Assembly (NCBI GenBank): GCA_014904985.1
Contig: MU129447.1
Span: forward strand, 1 to 13,179
Length of the DNA: 13,179 nucleotides
Reading direction: 5' to 3'
DNA from: Hydnum rufescens UP504
Lineage: Eukaryota > Basidiomycota > Agaricomycetes > Cantharellales > Hydnaceae
This document shows, piece after piece, positions 1 to 7,693 of the stretch; the first letter of the stretch is position 1; every line of letters begins with the position of its first letter. Both the position numbers and the translations under genes were made by a program. A model generated the notes under the pieces. The model ran no database searches. It was not told the origin of the DNA and worked only from the letters and a program-made list of their open reading frames with translations.

Positions 1-302
1 GAGTCTGAGTAGTAATATGCAACTCAGTGCAGAGACCGTAGTGTACTGTTTCAGTACACTGCGGACGGCAGCCTGAATGAGGAGAAAAAAGATACATTTC
101 GGGTCTTTCCGTGGCTAGCTATGCGAGTTGATTATGTAAATGTAGACGAATCTAGCTATAACCGGGGCAGCACCAAACTCCAGTGGAGAAGCTTTCCACC
201 GGGTTGGTTTGAGAAGGAGAAAAGAGAAGAAAGAGTCAAGTAGGAACAAGAGGTACATTGTATGTACATAAGTAGAATGGTAGTAAGGCCGGGTGCCTGC
301 CG
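1..302. other. CpG-normal left flank, no gene seen
   Basis: This stretch has about eleven CG dinucleotides, unlike the region that follows. The longest open frame (64 codons, minus strand, 115-309) has no recognisable motif and a hydrophobic, low-complexity composition, so I do not call it a gene. A long hairpin lies at 36-64. A near-palindrome sits around 190-207 (GTGGA...TCCAC about an AAGCTT core). The last CG is at 301-302, where the CpG-free block begins. Confidence 0.6.
36..64. repeat. 13-bp-stem hairpin
   Basis: AGTGTACTG (40-48) is followed by a TTT loop (49-51) and its exact reverse complement CAGTACACT (52-60). The stem extends outward through one T-G wobble and three more pairs (CCG at 36-38 with CGG at 62-64). 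It could be a foldback remnant or a structured RNA element. No gene is close enough to assign a role. Confidence 0.7.
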
Positions 303-366
303 GACTCATACACCACTAACAAGCACCCCCAATGCAACTTGAGCAATCACCCCTCAAGAAATTTCA

Positions 367-1726
367 ATGACTGTTCACCACAATGACCCAGTTGGCACCT
401 CCACAGCAACTGACTTGACAACTATTACATGGAGTGCTGGTGAACAGGTTGATCCACTAATTGAGCCTGTTGACTCACAGGATACAGCTCCCTTCACTGT
501 CCATTCTCATCATACTGCTGTATCTGCAGACCCCTCAATTGATGGGGGAGTGGAGTTGCAGGATGGATACAGTGGGACAACATGCCAACCTCTCTGATCA
601 TCCAAAGCCACTGATTTATCAGACACCTCCAACTCTGACCATGGTGCTGCAGATGAGACCAGTGTATTCAATACAGGATGTCATTCTCCCACACTGCCTC
701 ATCCTCATGCCACTGATTCCACAGAATTGTTGTTGATGACAATGCCTCTCAGGGCTTCATCATCAGGAGCATTGCAGTCATTCTTTCCAGGAGCACCTAC
801 TGAGATGTTGGCAACTTCTGTAGGGGTTCCATCCTCCAATTCTCCCTCTCCCACAGCTGAGGTGCTAGATAGAGTGATGTCAAGGCCAAATACCATTGCT
901 CCATGCTCCCAGCACAATTGAATGCTGTATGGTGTGGCAGCTAAATGTAAAGTGCACAAATCTGATACCTTGGAAAATTCATCTCCCCCTTGATTGAAGA
1001 AGCAGGCAGCTATTTCCATTGTCCATACACCATTGCCTGAATCAGGTGAAGAGATCTCTGAATCTTGCCACCACTCTCACAATTCACATGTCATGAGTGA
1101 CACCAATCTGTCCATAACTGTTGAGGCAGACACACAAGGAGGCACTCCCACAAGTCCCAGACCTGACAATGATCCTAAATGGTACAATATGCACCTTGAA
1201 CATGCTGACTCTCTGGTGGCCTCCCCCAAATGGTCCACTCTTCTTGCCAACTGGACTGTTTTCAAGAATGATTTGGGTGACATGAAAGCTAGTGTGAGTC
1301 ATTGATCCCAACTATATCATACATTGGCTAATATTTTCAAAAATCAAGGTGGGAAGGCTCCCTTCAATCCCAACAGTGATACATGATTGGCTTCAACATG
1401 CTTGGAGTCTCACTTATTACCCCAATCTTTTAGCTCCCAATCAGTTGAACATGTTTGGCAACACTTGGAGGTCATGGTGGATAATATGCCAACCCAAGTG
1501 GAGGGTTAAAGCTCCAAATGGTAAGGGACTTGTTCCCTTGAGTGGTAAAGGGGATTGGTCCAAACTGCAGATTGGCAGTAACAATGGAATACTGTTGCAT
1601 ATCATGGCTCTTGCATGGTGGGGAAATGCAGGGCTAAATGATCTGAATGAGATGGAGAAGTGGACTTCAGCAGGGAAAGACATCTCTTGGGTGCTAGAGC
1701 ATGTGCATGTGTTGCATAAAAAATAG
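367..1726 (+). pseudogene. Two-exon gene of an Agaricomycete hypothetical family, broken by three TGA codons
   Basis: Read from the ATG at 367, exon 1 stays in one frame to 1293, apart from TGA at 595-597, 919-921 and 991-993. A 55-bp intron (1294-1348) joins it in phase to exon 2, which ends at TAG 1724-1726; the total is about 435 codons. The first two thirds are Ser/Thr/Pro/His-rich and probably disordered. The conserved part is at the C-terminus: LLANWTVFK near the exon 1 end, then, in exon 2, HDWLQHAW, WRSWW, QPKWR, NNGILLHIMALAWWG and KDISWVLEH. I recognise this pattern as a high-copy hypothetical family of mushroom genomes but know no function. The TGAs fit CGA decay. It could still be a gene if the start lies at 1093 (an ATG after the last stop), but that is less likely in this CpG-free context. 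Confidence 0.6.
1294..1348 (+). other. 55-bp spliceosomal intron
   Basis: The donor GTGAGT (1294-1299), branch-like CTAAT (1328-1332) and acceptor AAG ending at 1348 define an intron that joins two frames carrying one recognisable domain. Exon 1 ends on a codon boundary at 1293 and exon 2 begins GTG GGA at 1349. In the unspliced frame a stop occurs at 1303-1305. The length is typical for basidiomycetes. Confidence 0.65.
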
Positions 1727-1941
1727 CCATAGTCATTACATGGTTAAGCTAATTAGTCTTTGCATACTAATGCACACCATTTCTCATGTTTTTTTTTTCA
1801 CTAAGTTCAACTATCTCCAGTGTTGAGTCCCTGACTCTTATGTAAGTAAGAGAGGGTTACATTTCAACTGTCAATGATGGATGATCTTGCACCTAAGGTG
1901 TGGAGCAAGCAAGGTGCCCTCTGTTGCATGAAAAATAGCCA
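1710..1941. repeat. 20-bp direct repeat at gene 3' end
   Basis: Positions 1710-1729 and 1922-1941 match at 19 of 20 bases (TGTTGCAT, then A or G, then AAAAATAGCCA). The first copy spans the stop codon of the 367-1726 gene. In the second copy the equivalent bases also read Leu-His-Glu-Lys-stop. Weaker similarity upstream (GGTG...GAGCA) hints that the second copy is a degraded duplicate of the gene's last few codons. Confidence 0.5.
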
Positions 1942-2489
1942 CATGACAACTGGCTTAAGAGTCAGGGATTGGCACTTGTCACTGGTACAACCTGAGTGTC
2001 AACACCATCTTCTGCATATGATGATACCTCTTAATGGACTCACCCAACTTGTTCTATTGCTGATCATTGCCCATTGGGCTCCATGGCATGCATATGCCAT
2101 CTTGCTTTCTGGAAACTCAATGCTTTTCCACTCAGTCTGGACTCAGTGTGGGGTTGTGTCAGTGACCATTCTCCCAACCTCAATACTCCTGCTTCCTGAA
2201 GTTAACCCTCTTTACAAGACTGTATTCCCTAGGCTCAGGCCATGGTGTGTGACCTTGGCTTGGGCTGTCCATTCTCAAGGTATATATGAGTGATGTGGCA
2301 TCTATCATCAGTGGGTGTGCTTGTTTGCAACCAGCATCACTATATTACCAGATCTGCATCCAACACATATTGCTTAGGATGCTGTTAGTATATATCAGTT
2401 CTTTTTCAGTGTGTTGTCATGGGGGAGGAAGCAGGAGGAGGCACAAGGGTGCATGTATGTAGTGACATTAATTATGTAATTCCAATCCC
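1727..2489. other. Non-coding or unassignable stretch
   Basis: I see no recognisable gene. A 139-codon frame (1874-2293, plus) is open but hydrophobic, without motifs. In CpG-free DNA long chance frames are common. The stretch holds a T10 run (1789-1798), a perfect 13-bp inverted repeat (TCCCTGACTCTTA at 1828-1840; complement at 1956-1968), and purine-rich sequence near 2420-2445. Confidence 0.4.
1828..1968. repeat. 13-bp inverted repeat
   Basis: TCCCTGACTCTTA at 1828-1840 is the exact reverse complement of 1956-1968, giving 115 bp between the arms. No obvious target duplication flanks it. It could be the eroded ends of a very short inverted-repeat element or a chance match. Confidence 0.4.
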
Positions 2490-2537
2490 AGTAAGGAAAT
2501 TGCCTAATAAGGAAACTGCCCAATAAGGAAATTCCTA
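2490..2537. repeat. 16-bp tandem repeat, three copies plus a remnant
   Basis: Units at 2490-2505, 2506-2521 and 2522-2537 share AATAAGGAAAYTGCCY, with a degenerate fourth (ATATGGGAAATATT) after 2538. The array is A-rich and non-coding. Confidence 0.7.
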
Positions 2538-2623
2538 ATATGGGAAATATTATTTAAATGGACAGTGTCAAGCTAGGCAACCATGATGAGCCATTTTAGG
2601 GCTGCTATGGTACTGATGTATCA

Positions 2624-2714
2624 GGATATATCAGTTATGGTAAGTTACCACAGTGGCAAGTTACTGTCTTGATATATCAATTAACCATGGTACCATACTG
2701 TGTTTGATATATCC
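2624..2714. repeat. Small foldback with GATATATC ends
   Basis: GGATATATCA (2624-2633) and TGATATATCC (2705-2714) are exact inverted repeats 91 bp from end to end. A central palindrome TGATATATCA (2670-2679) and the ATGGTACCAT-type sequence at 2687-2697 add self-complementarity. The right edge falls where the integrase reading frame of the gypsy relic is lost. It may be a tiny foldback insertion; no clear target duplication was found. Confidence 0.4.
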
Positions 2715-3839
2715 ATGCTACAGCTTGGGCTGAAAATACCTAGACCAATGACTCAGATTTCCCTTGCACACAATGAATAAAGATCCTATCCAAGTCCAGT
2801 GGTGGTGTTTGATCATTCCATTGGCTTTGGGGTGGTAGGGCATGGCATGTGCTATGGGAACATTGTACATGTCCACCATTGTTTGTACTATCCCTTTGAA
2901 TTCTGCACCATTGTCTGTAGTTAACTATGATATACATCCAAAGTGACACATCACATCTTCAAATAAAAATCAGGCTATATTCTTTGATGTAGCATTCCTT
3001 AGCATCTGAGCTTCTAGCCATCCAGACAGATCACCCTGGAGATCAACAATATATTTGAATCCATTAGATACCAGCATATGGACCATGTCTATATTAAACT
3101 TTCAGAGAATCATATGTACATAAGTCAGACTCAAAGTTATTTTAGGTCAACTTGCAGACCTATGTTGACACTCATGGCAAGTGTGGAAAAACCATGCTAC
3201 CTGCAACCACATATTTGGCTAATAAAACCTGCCCACTAGTTTCTTAAATGTTGGGTCTCTCCCTTGGTGTCCCAAATTGTCATGTGCAGCTGTGCACAAT
3301 AAAAGCCTTTCTTTCTCATCCTGGATCACTTTCTGCAGGAGCTTGTCTTTGTTCCTTCACCACAATGTGTCCTCATACAAAAAATATCTTTGAGTCATCA
3401 CAATGAATGCTTTCCAATTTTTAATGTGGGATGGAACCTGCAGCATCTCCAGGTACATCTCTATCTCTTCCCAGTAAGTGGGACTGTCTTTGTCCAGTTT
3501 CTTATGTTTGTGACTCAGGTTTATGTCACTTTATTTTGTTAGATCTTCCCAATCTTCACTTGACCTTGTCATCACACATATTAGCCCCACAAATCCCCTG
3601 TCTATCAGTCTTTCACTTGTCTTTCTCATTGCATACATCAACTGTCATTCTCCCAACTTGATTAAATCTTTGTACATCTTGCTTTTTAATTGGGTTTTCA
3701 GGCTCTTATTAACTGACTTTAGTTGCTCCTGTCCTTCCTCCCACTCTGCTAGGTATTGTGGCCCTGAAAGAAAATGGCCCAATCCTGTGACTTCAAGTTC
3801 TTCTTCTGTATCATCCATATTGTTCCCATCCTTCAGCTG
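2715..3839 (-). pseudogene. Gypsy integrase and upstream linker, catalytic Glu lost
   Basis: From 3839 down, a charged linker leads to an H2C2 zinc-binding module: AHDNLGHQG supplies the histidines (about 3255-3290) and CHECQ the cysteines (about 3160-3175). The catalytic core has NIDMVHM, with the first Asp codon at 3087-3089, and TDNGAEFKG, with the second Asp at 2913-2915. Thirty-five codons on, where the family has Glu, the codon at 2808-2810 is AAA (Lys), in YHPKANGMIKHHH. Neighbouring residues also look like decay of CG-containing Arg codons. In-frame stops are mostly TGA, with some TAG and TAA. The enzyme would insert retroelement cDNA; this copy cannot be active. Confidence 0.85.
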
Positions 3840-4170
3840 TCATGATAAACCACCTGGCCCCATATGTCTTGCAGCCAGCACATGCATTAGTTTAAAATCA
3901 AACAGCTGTATATACAAAATCCACCTTGACATCACCTGATTAGGTAGCCCTGGGATGTTTATAGTCTGGTTTAAAAACTTTGCATCTACTTCCACTTTGA
4001 AGTGGATGCCCCACAAGTCATTTCTTTGAGCCATTAGGGCTTTGTATAAACCCTTTAGCTCTAACTGAGGTTGTGAATACCATGACTCTGCCTCATTATT
4101 GGTGATTGAACCAAACACAAGAGGGTACCTGCCATATTCTAAAGTCTGGTATTCTATCCACCCAACTGCT
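3840..4170 (-). pseudogene. Gypsy RNase H domain remnant
   Basis: In minus frame the domain reads AVDSSVIAVGW, then SQPQLELKGLYKAL, then VEVDAKFL, matching the Ty3-type RNase H that degrades the RNA strand during reverse transcription. The Asp, Glu and second Asp of the active site are visible. The final conserved Asp, normally just before the LSR motif, appears as Gly in MGPGGLS. The next codon is TGA (3840-3842), where the family has Arg, consistent with CGA decay. A frameshift near 4165 separates it from the preceding RT connection segment. Confidence 0.85.
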
Positions 4171-5475
4171 ATGACTGAACTATCTACTGCAAGGCAACCA
4201 AACCATAGTCAGAGGTTCTTTCACCAAGAGGCTTAACATTGGCAATAGAGATGTCCAATGACTTTATGGTGGGTAAATCTGCTGCTAATTCCTTCAACCT
4301 TTTCATTGCTTGTTTAGCTTCTTTAGTCCATTCAAACTCCTTCATAGTCTTCTTTGTTAACTGTGTTAAAGGCTTGGCTATTTCAGCATACTTCCAGATC
4401 CAATTTCTTGTGACTCCAACTGTCCCCAGAAAACCTCAGACTTCCTTGACATTGGTTGGCTGTGGCCAATTCAATATCTTTGTAACTATTCCATGCTGAG
4501 GGTGTCTTCCTTCCATTGAACATACATTTCCTACTATGTTGACCAATGGCATTGCTAGGACTAGCTTGTTGCCTGAGGCTGTACATCCAGCTTCTGCAAA
4601 GGTTGCAAACAATTGATCTACTGTATCCCAAATAAATTGTCAAATATTAGGGTTCCTGGAATTGGCTCATCCTTATATCTTGTCTTTGGTCCCTTTCCAG
4701 CTACATCATCAACAAAGGCATCTGCTTCATGTGGAATCATTGGTTTGATCATATGTCTTACTGTTTGCATAAACTCTTGCATGCTATTGGTATACCCTTG
4801 AGGTAACAATGTTAACTTTACTGGTCCCAATGGTGAATCTGGTGTTGTCAATTCTTGTGACTCCTCTGCTACTCATCTTCCATCATGTCCTTGAAACAGG
4901 TCTGCCATGATGTACACTGAGTGGCCTACAAAGCTGTCTGCAAAATCATTAATGTTTGGGGGTAGGCTTAAATATCTGACTGATACTGCATTGAGAGGTT
5001 GAAGATCATGAACAATCTGAAAACCACCCTTTGGCTTGGCTACTGTGAACATCTGAGAATGATAAGAAGACCAGGATGTTTTATACTTTCCTGCTGCTAA
5101 CTGTTCTTTGATCATTTGTATCATTTGAGCTACAATCACCTTAGGAGGTTTGATAGGAGGCAATTCCCATGGTATGTGAGGAATGGTTTCCATACCATAA
5201 TCAGGTAAATATTCAGGTTTAAAGATCCCTCTTTCAGATTCATTGAAAGCCAATCCTTTTTCTTGCCAAGCCACCACATGAAGAAGCAAATCGAGTTCTT
5301 GTTTCATTAGAAAGTCATTAGGTATGTTTGAAATGATCTTCTTGATTTTCTCAGGTGTCAATTTCTTGGTGTATCAAAAATTGTTTAATTGTGGAGGGTG
5401 TGTAGGCAATGGGGAAAGGTCTAACAGTGGTAAATCCTTGTATGGTTCTTGTATGACTGATCTCTGAGTTACTCC
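4171..5475 (-). pseudogene. Gypsy reverse transcriptase remnant
   Basis: The frame enters at about 5475 with PLLDLSPLPTHPP, a typical lead-in to this RT group. It is interrupted by TGA at 5374-5376 and continues through HIPWELPP, KPKGGFQIVHDLQPLN and MADLFQGHD (catalytic Asp codon 4900-4902). TGA at 4873-4875 follows, then LLPQGYTNSMQEF and FVDD (Asp-Asp at 4705-4710). A frameshift near 4635 leads to the thumb and connection part (IWDTVDQLFATFAEAGC, HGIVTKILNWPQP, then TGA at 4436-4438 before GFLGTVGVTRNWI). All RT signature residues are present, so damage is limited to stops and frameshifts. Confidence 0.92.
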
Positions 5476-6157
5476 AAGTGGAACAGGGTTCTTCTTCTTA
5501 TCCACTGTTTTGTACTTTGTCTTATGGCTGGTTTTTATGATCTGGGCTAAGTGTTGACTGGCTACTTAACTTATCTCTCAAGGCAGATGGCTTTTCATTG
5601 TCTTCTGTATTCAAGCTTCAAGATTGTTTTCTGAAAAAGAGGCTGATGATCTCCATGCATTTTGTAGATTTCTTGCAGCAATTCCATGCTTGTTCACCAA
5701 GGCATCCATGACATACTTGTTTTCCTTTAATTCTTCAACCTTCCTTTTGACTTCTGGGAGTCATAAGGCCTCTGAAAGTTCTCTTCCAAATGTTGGGATT
5801 GAAGGGGCATCTCCTTTTAATGGACTATATGGTGGGGTGGCCTTCACTCTCTGATATTGGTCCAACATCATCTCCTCCTCTGTTATGCTGGTAGGTTCTT
5901 GTTTTGTGGGTGATTTTGGTGGGATGACTGAAATGGGGTTGACTAGCTTTGTCTTTTCTTGTGATTCATTCACTAGTGCTTGCATTAGTACTGATGATTG
6001 GTCCATATCCCCATTCTGGAAAACCTGGATCATCATTCCTCCTTTTCCTTCTTTTATTCCATATGATATCTGGGTGCCCATATCCATTAGCCAAGGTTGA
6101 CCTAACAAGACATTATGGTCTGCAAATTTCCCATTTTTGACAAAGAAATGATGATCA
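5476..6157 (-). pseudogene. Gypsy aspartic protease C-terminal fragment and PR-RT linker
   Basis: The frame begins at about 6157 with DHHFFVKNGKFADHNVLLGQPWLMD, then GTQISYGIKEGKGG. LLGQPWL and the following ISYG block mark the C-terminal half of a retroviral-type protease. The DTG/DSG active-site half is absent because the sequence changes to Helitron just upstream. The Lys/Glu-rich linker is broken by TGA at 5761-5763, 5611-5613 and 5578-5580 and by TAA at 5566-5568, yet stays in one frame. Confidence 0.82.
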
Positions 6158-6470
6158 TAGAGGTTCTGGGGGGATCCTCATTGGAGGGAGAGATACTTTT
6201 CCCTGCTGACAGCATCTTCCAAATATTGGATGAATTAAGGAGCTATCACTCCATTTTTCTACCAGTGAAGAGCACCACAGTTGGGGCATTGAACTGTCAT
6301 GGGACCAAGGAAGAGATCAGGGTATTCCCTGTCATCATCATAAGGCTGCAAGAATGCTCCATGATTGATATGCAGTCCTCAACCTCAACCCTCCTCTCAA
6401 CCTTGACCTCAACCCTCTCCTTGGCCTTGACCCACCCCTGATGCTGCTGATTTAATTCAAATGGTGGTAA
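6158..6470 (-). pseudogene. Helitron N-terminal zinc-motif fragment
   Basis: On the minus strand a decayed Gly-Arg tract (about 6440-6375) precedes HGAFLQPYDDD and FLGPMTVQCPNCGALHW (about 6310-6260). After a frameshift near 6259 comes PIFGRCCQQGKVSLPPM (about 6215-6165). CPxCxALHW followed by FGxCCxxGKVxLP is the N-terminal signature of fungal Helitron Rep-helicase proteins, rolling-circle transposases. The Rep and helicase domains are absent; sequence turns into gypsy protease at about 6157. In the Gly-Arg tract the codons between glycines are TGA or CAA, the two decay products of CGA. Confidence 0.82.
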
Positions 6471-7001
6471 TACTGTACTATTTCGACCAACTGTTCAGTC
6501 ATGTGTCACATGGCTGTGTGAACTGAACTGGAAATCTGCAGTTGTCACATGTCACAGGGGGCCATGAACTGGCTTCTGAACTATGTCACAGATGAGACAA
6601 GATACTGGGAAATTACCCTACAGAATGAAGGCGGAGGCCCTGCAAGAGTGTCTGAGCTCTTTAGGGGGCAATCCAAATGTGGAAAAATGTACTAACAGGA
6701 ACAATACCACTGCTCAATTCCACCACCTTGTATCGTACATTAGATCCCAGATCTTCTTTTTCCTGTGGCCTCGCCCCTCCTCACTAACGTCAGACTGCTG
6801 AGGGAGACTCGGGAGAGTGGCAGATTGTTCAAATGCACCATCTGCATCAATATCCTCCACAACAGTCTTCCTGGAAACAAGACCCCCACTGACATGTGTC
6901 ACATGTCACAGAGACCAATGAACTGTCCTCAGCTTGAATTACGTAATTGTGTCACAAGTCACATGCATGGTGCCTGAACAGTTGGTCAAAATAGTACAGT
7001 A
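6471..7001. mobile_element. 531-bp TIR (MITE-like) element
   Basis: The first 28 bases (6471-6498, from TACTGTACTATTT) and last 28 (6974-7001) are inverted repeats with one mismatch, which is TTCGAC against TTTGAC, a CpG/TpG difference. The target duplication may be TA, counted inside the repeats, or the imperfect 7-mers GTGGTAA (6464-6470) and GTGGGAA (7002-7008). The interior has no long coding frame, so the element would be non-autonomous. It splits one Helitron frame. It keeps seven CpGs, against three in the other 10.3 kb of the desert, suggesting later arrival. Confidence 0.85.
6505..6963 (+). repeat. Eight subterminal GTCACA motifs
   Basis: GTCACA occurs at 6505, 6544, 6551, 6585, 6898, 6905, 6951 and 6958, four near each end of the TIR element and none in the middle 300 bp. 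The 14-mer GTCACATGTCACAG is repeated exactly at 6544-6557 and 6898-6911. Clustered subterminal hexamers are typical transposase-binding sites of hAT-like and CACTA-like elements; the role here is inferred. Confidence 0.75.
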
Positions 7002-7329
7002 GTGGGAAATTGTGTTGTGGAATGTGTGGTGGAATGTGTGGATTTGGCACAGGGAACCAAGATGGTCCAGCTTGGAATGGTCCCTGTGGCTGGTTGACAG
7101 CACAACAATAAATGTGTTTTGCCTGAAGAAATGGCAATGCATCAGCCTGTGCTTGTAATTGGCTGATTTGATATTGTTGAATTGTTGATGGAGTAGATAT
7201 TTCCCTCACAGGGGAGTGGAGTTCTCTCTCCTGTCTTTCTCTGCTATGGCTTTTATTTTTAGCCTGTTCAGGGCTGGGTGTCCCTTGGGGTTCCAGGGAT
7301 GACCTTAATTCTCCAACATTGAACCACCA
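7002..7329 (-). pseudogene. Helitron upstream N-terminal segment, Gln/Pro-rich
   Basis: The minus frame is open from 7329 to the edge of the TIR element. It encodes a charged start (AKNKSHSRERQERE) followed by a Gln-rich part (IQQYQISQLQAQAD) and a Pro/His-rich part (NPHIPPHIPQHNFP). If the TIR element is removed with one copy of TA, the frame continues into a Gln-rich segment before the Gly-Arg tract and zinc motif at 6158-6470. Gln/Pro-rich leaders are common before that motif in fungal Helitrons. A TGA at 7330-7332 ends the frame upstream, and no convincing start codon was found. Confidence 0.6.
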
Positions 7330-7339
7330 TCAACAATTG

Positions 7340-7629
7340 ACAAAATCACCCCCAGAGTTGACCAAAATAGCCCCCAGAGTTAACAAAATGGCCACCCAAA
7401 GTCAACCACCAAATGAACAGAAGTCATTAAGAAAGTCAGTAAAAAGGTGTTGAAATTAATGTAAATCAGACTCACATTCTTTTTCCCCCTGGAGTCAACA
7501 AAAATACCCCAAGAGTTAATAAGAACACCCCCCAGAGTCAATAAAAATACCCCCCAGAAATCAATAAAAATATCCCCCAGAAGTCAATAAAACACCCCCA
7601 AAGTCAATAAAAATCCCCCCCAGAAGTCA
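7340..7629. repeat. 22-bp minisatellite in two blocks
   Basis: Three units occupy 7340-7404 and six occupy 7498-7629. Each unit is 20-23 bp, of the form ATAAAAATACCCCCCAGAAG plus TCA. The units are A- and C-rich on this strand and differ by small indels in the C-run. No spacers separate them, which excludes a CRISPR array. Confidence 0.85.
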
Positions 7630-7693
7630 ATGAAATCAACCAAGACAGTCAGTAAAAAATTGTTGAAGTTAAAGTAAATTAGACTCACATTCT
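7431..7693. repeat. 50-bp higher-order repeat pair
   Basis: Positions 7431-7480 and 7644-7693 match at about 44 of 50 bases, 213 bp apart, each just after a minisatellite block. Together with the 22-bp units this makes two copies of a compound unit (short-unit block plus unique 50-mer), so the array grew at two scales. Confidence 0.8.

Larger units (their letters stand above)
2715..6157 (-). mobile_element. Degenerate Ty3/gypsy LTR retrotransposon (pol only)
   Basis: Read on the minus strand, protease C-terminus, reverse transcriptase, RNase H and integrase follow in the Ty3/gypsy order. Gag, the protease active site and identifiable LTRs are missing. At the 5' side the element meets a Helitron fragment near 6157; at the 3' side the integrase C-terminus is lost at a small foldback near 2714. 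One frame runs from about 6157 to 4640, with five TGA and one TAA. Frameshifts occur near 4635, near 4165, and at the integrase end. There is essentially no CpG. This is an old, inactive copy. Confidence 0.9.

Noticed and set aside
115..309. 64-codon minus-strand frame with a hydrophobic segment
   Set aside because: It is short and motif-free, with no neighbouring exons or regulatory signal.
705..1019. 104-codon minus-strand frame
   Set aside because: It overlaps exon 1 of the 367-1726 gene, and no motif supports it; CpG-free DNA tends to keep long antisense frames open.
3431..3939. Plus-strand frames in the 3.4-3.9 kb region
   Set aside because: They are antisense to the RNase H-integrase linker of the gypsy relic; composition is Leu/Ser/Pro as expected of a shadow.
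2715..6157. Active retrotransposon
   Set aside because: Many in-frame stops, at least three frameshifts, loss of the integrase Glu, and absence of gag, the protease active site and identifiable LTRs.
6115..6441. 108-codon plus-strand frame
   Set aside because: It is antisense to the Helitron zinc-motif segment, whose conserved residues are on the minus strand.
7340..7629. CRISPR-like spaced repeats
   Set aside because: Units are contiguous, A/C-rich and vary by indels; there are no unique spacers and the context is eukaryotic.
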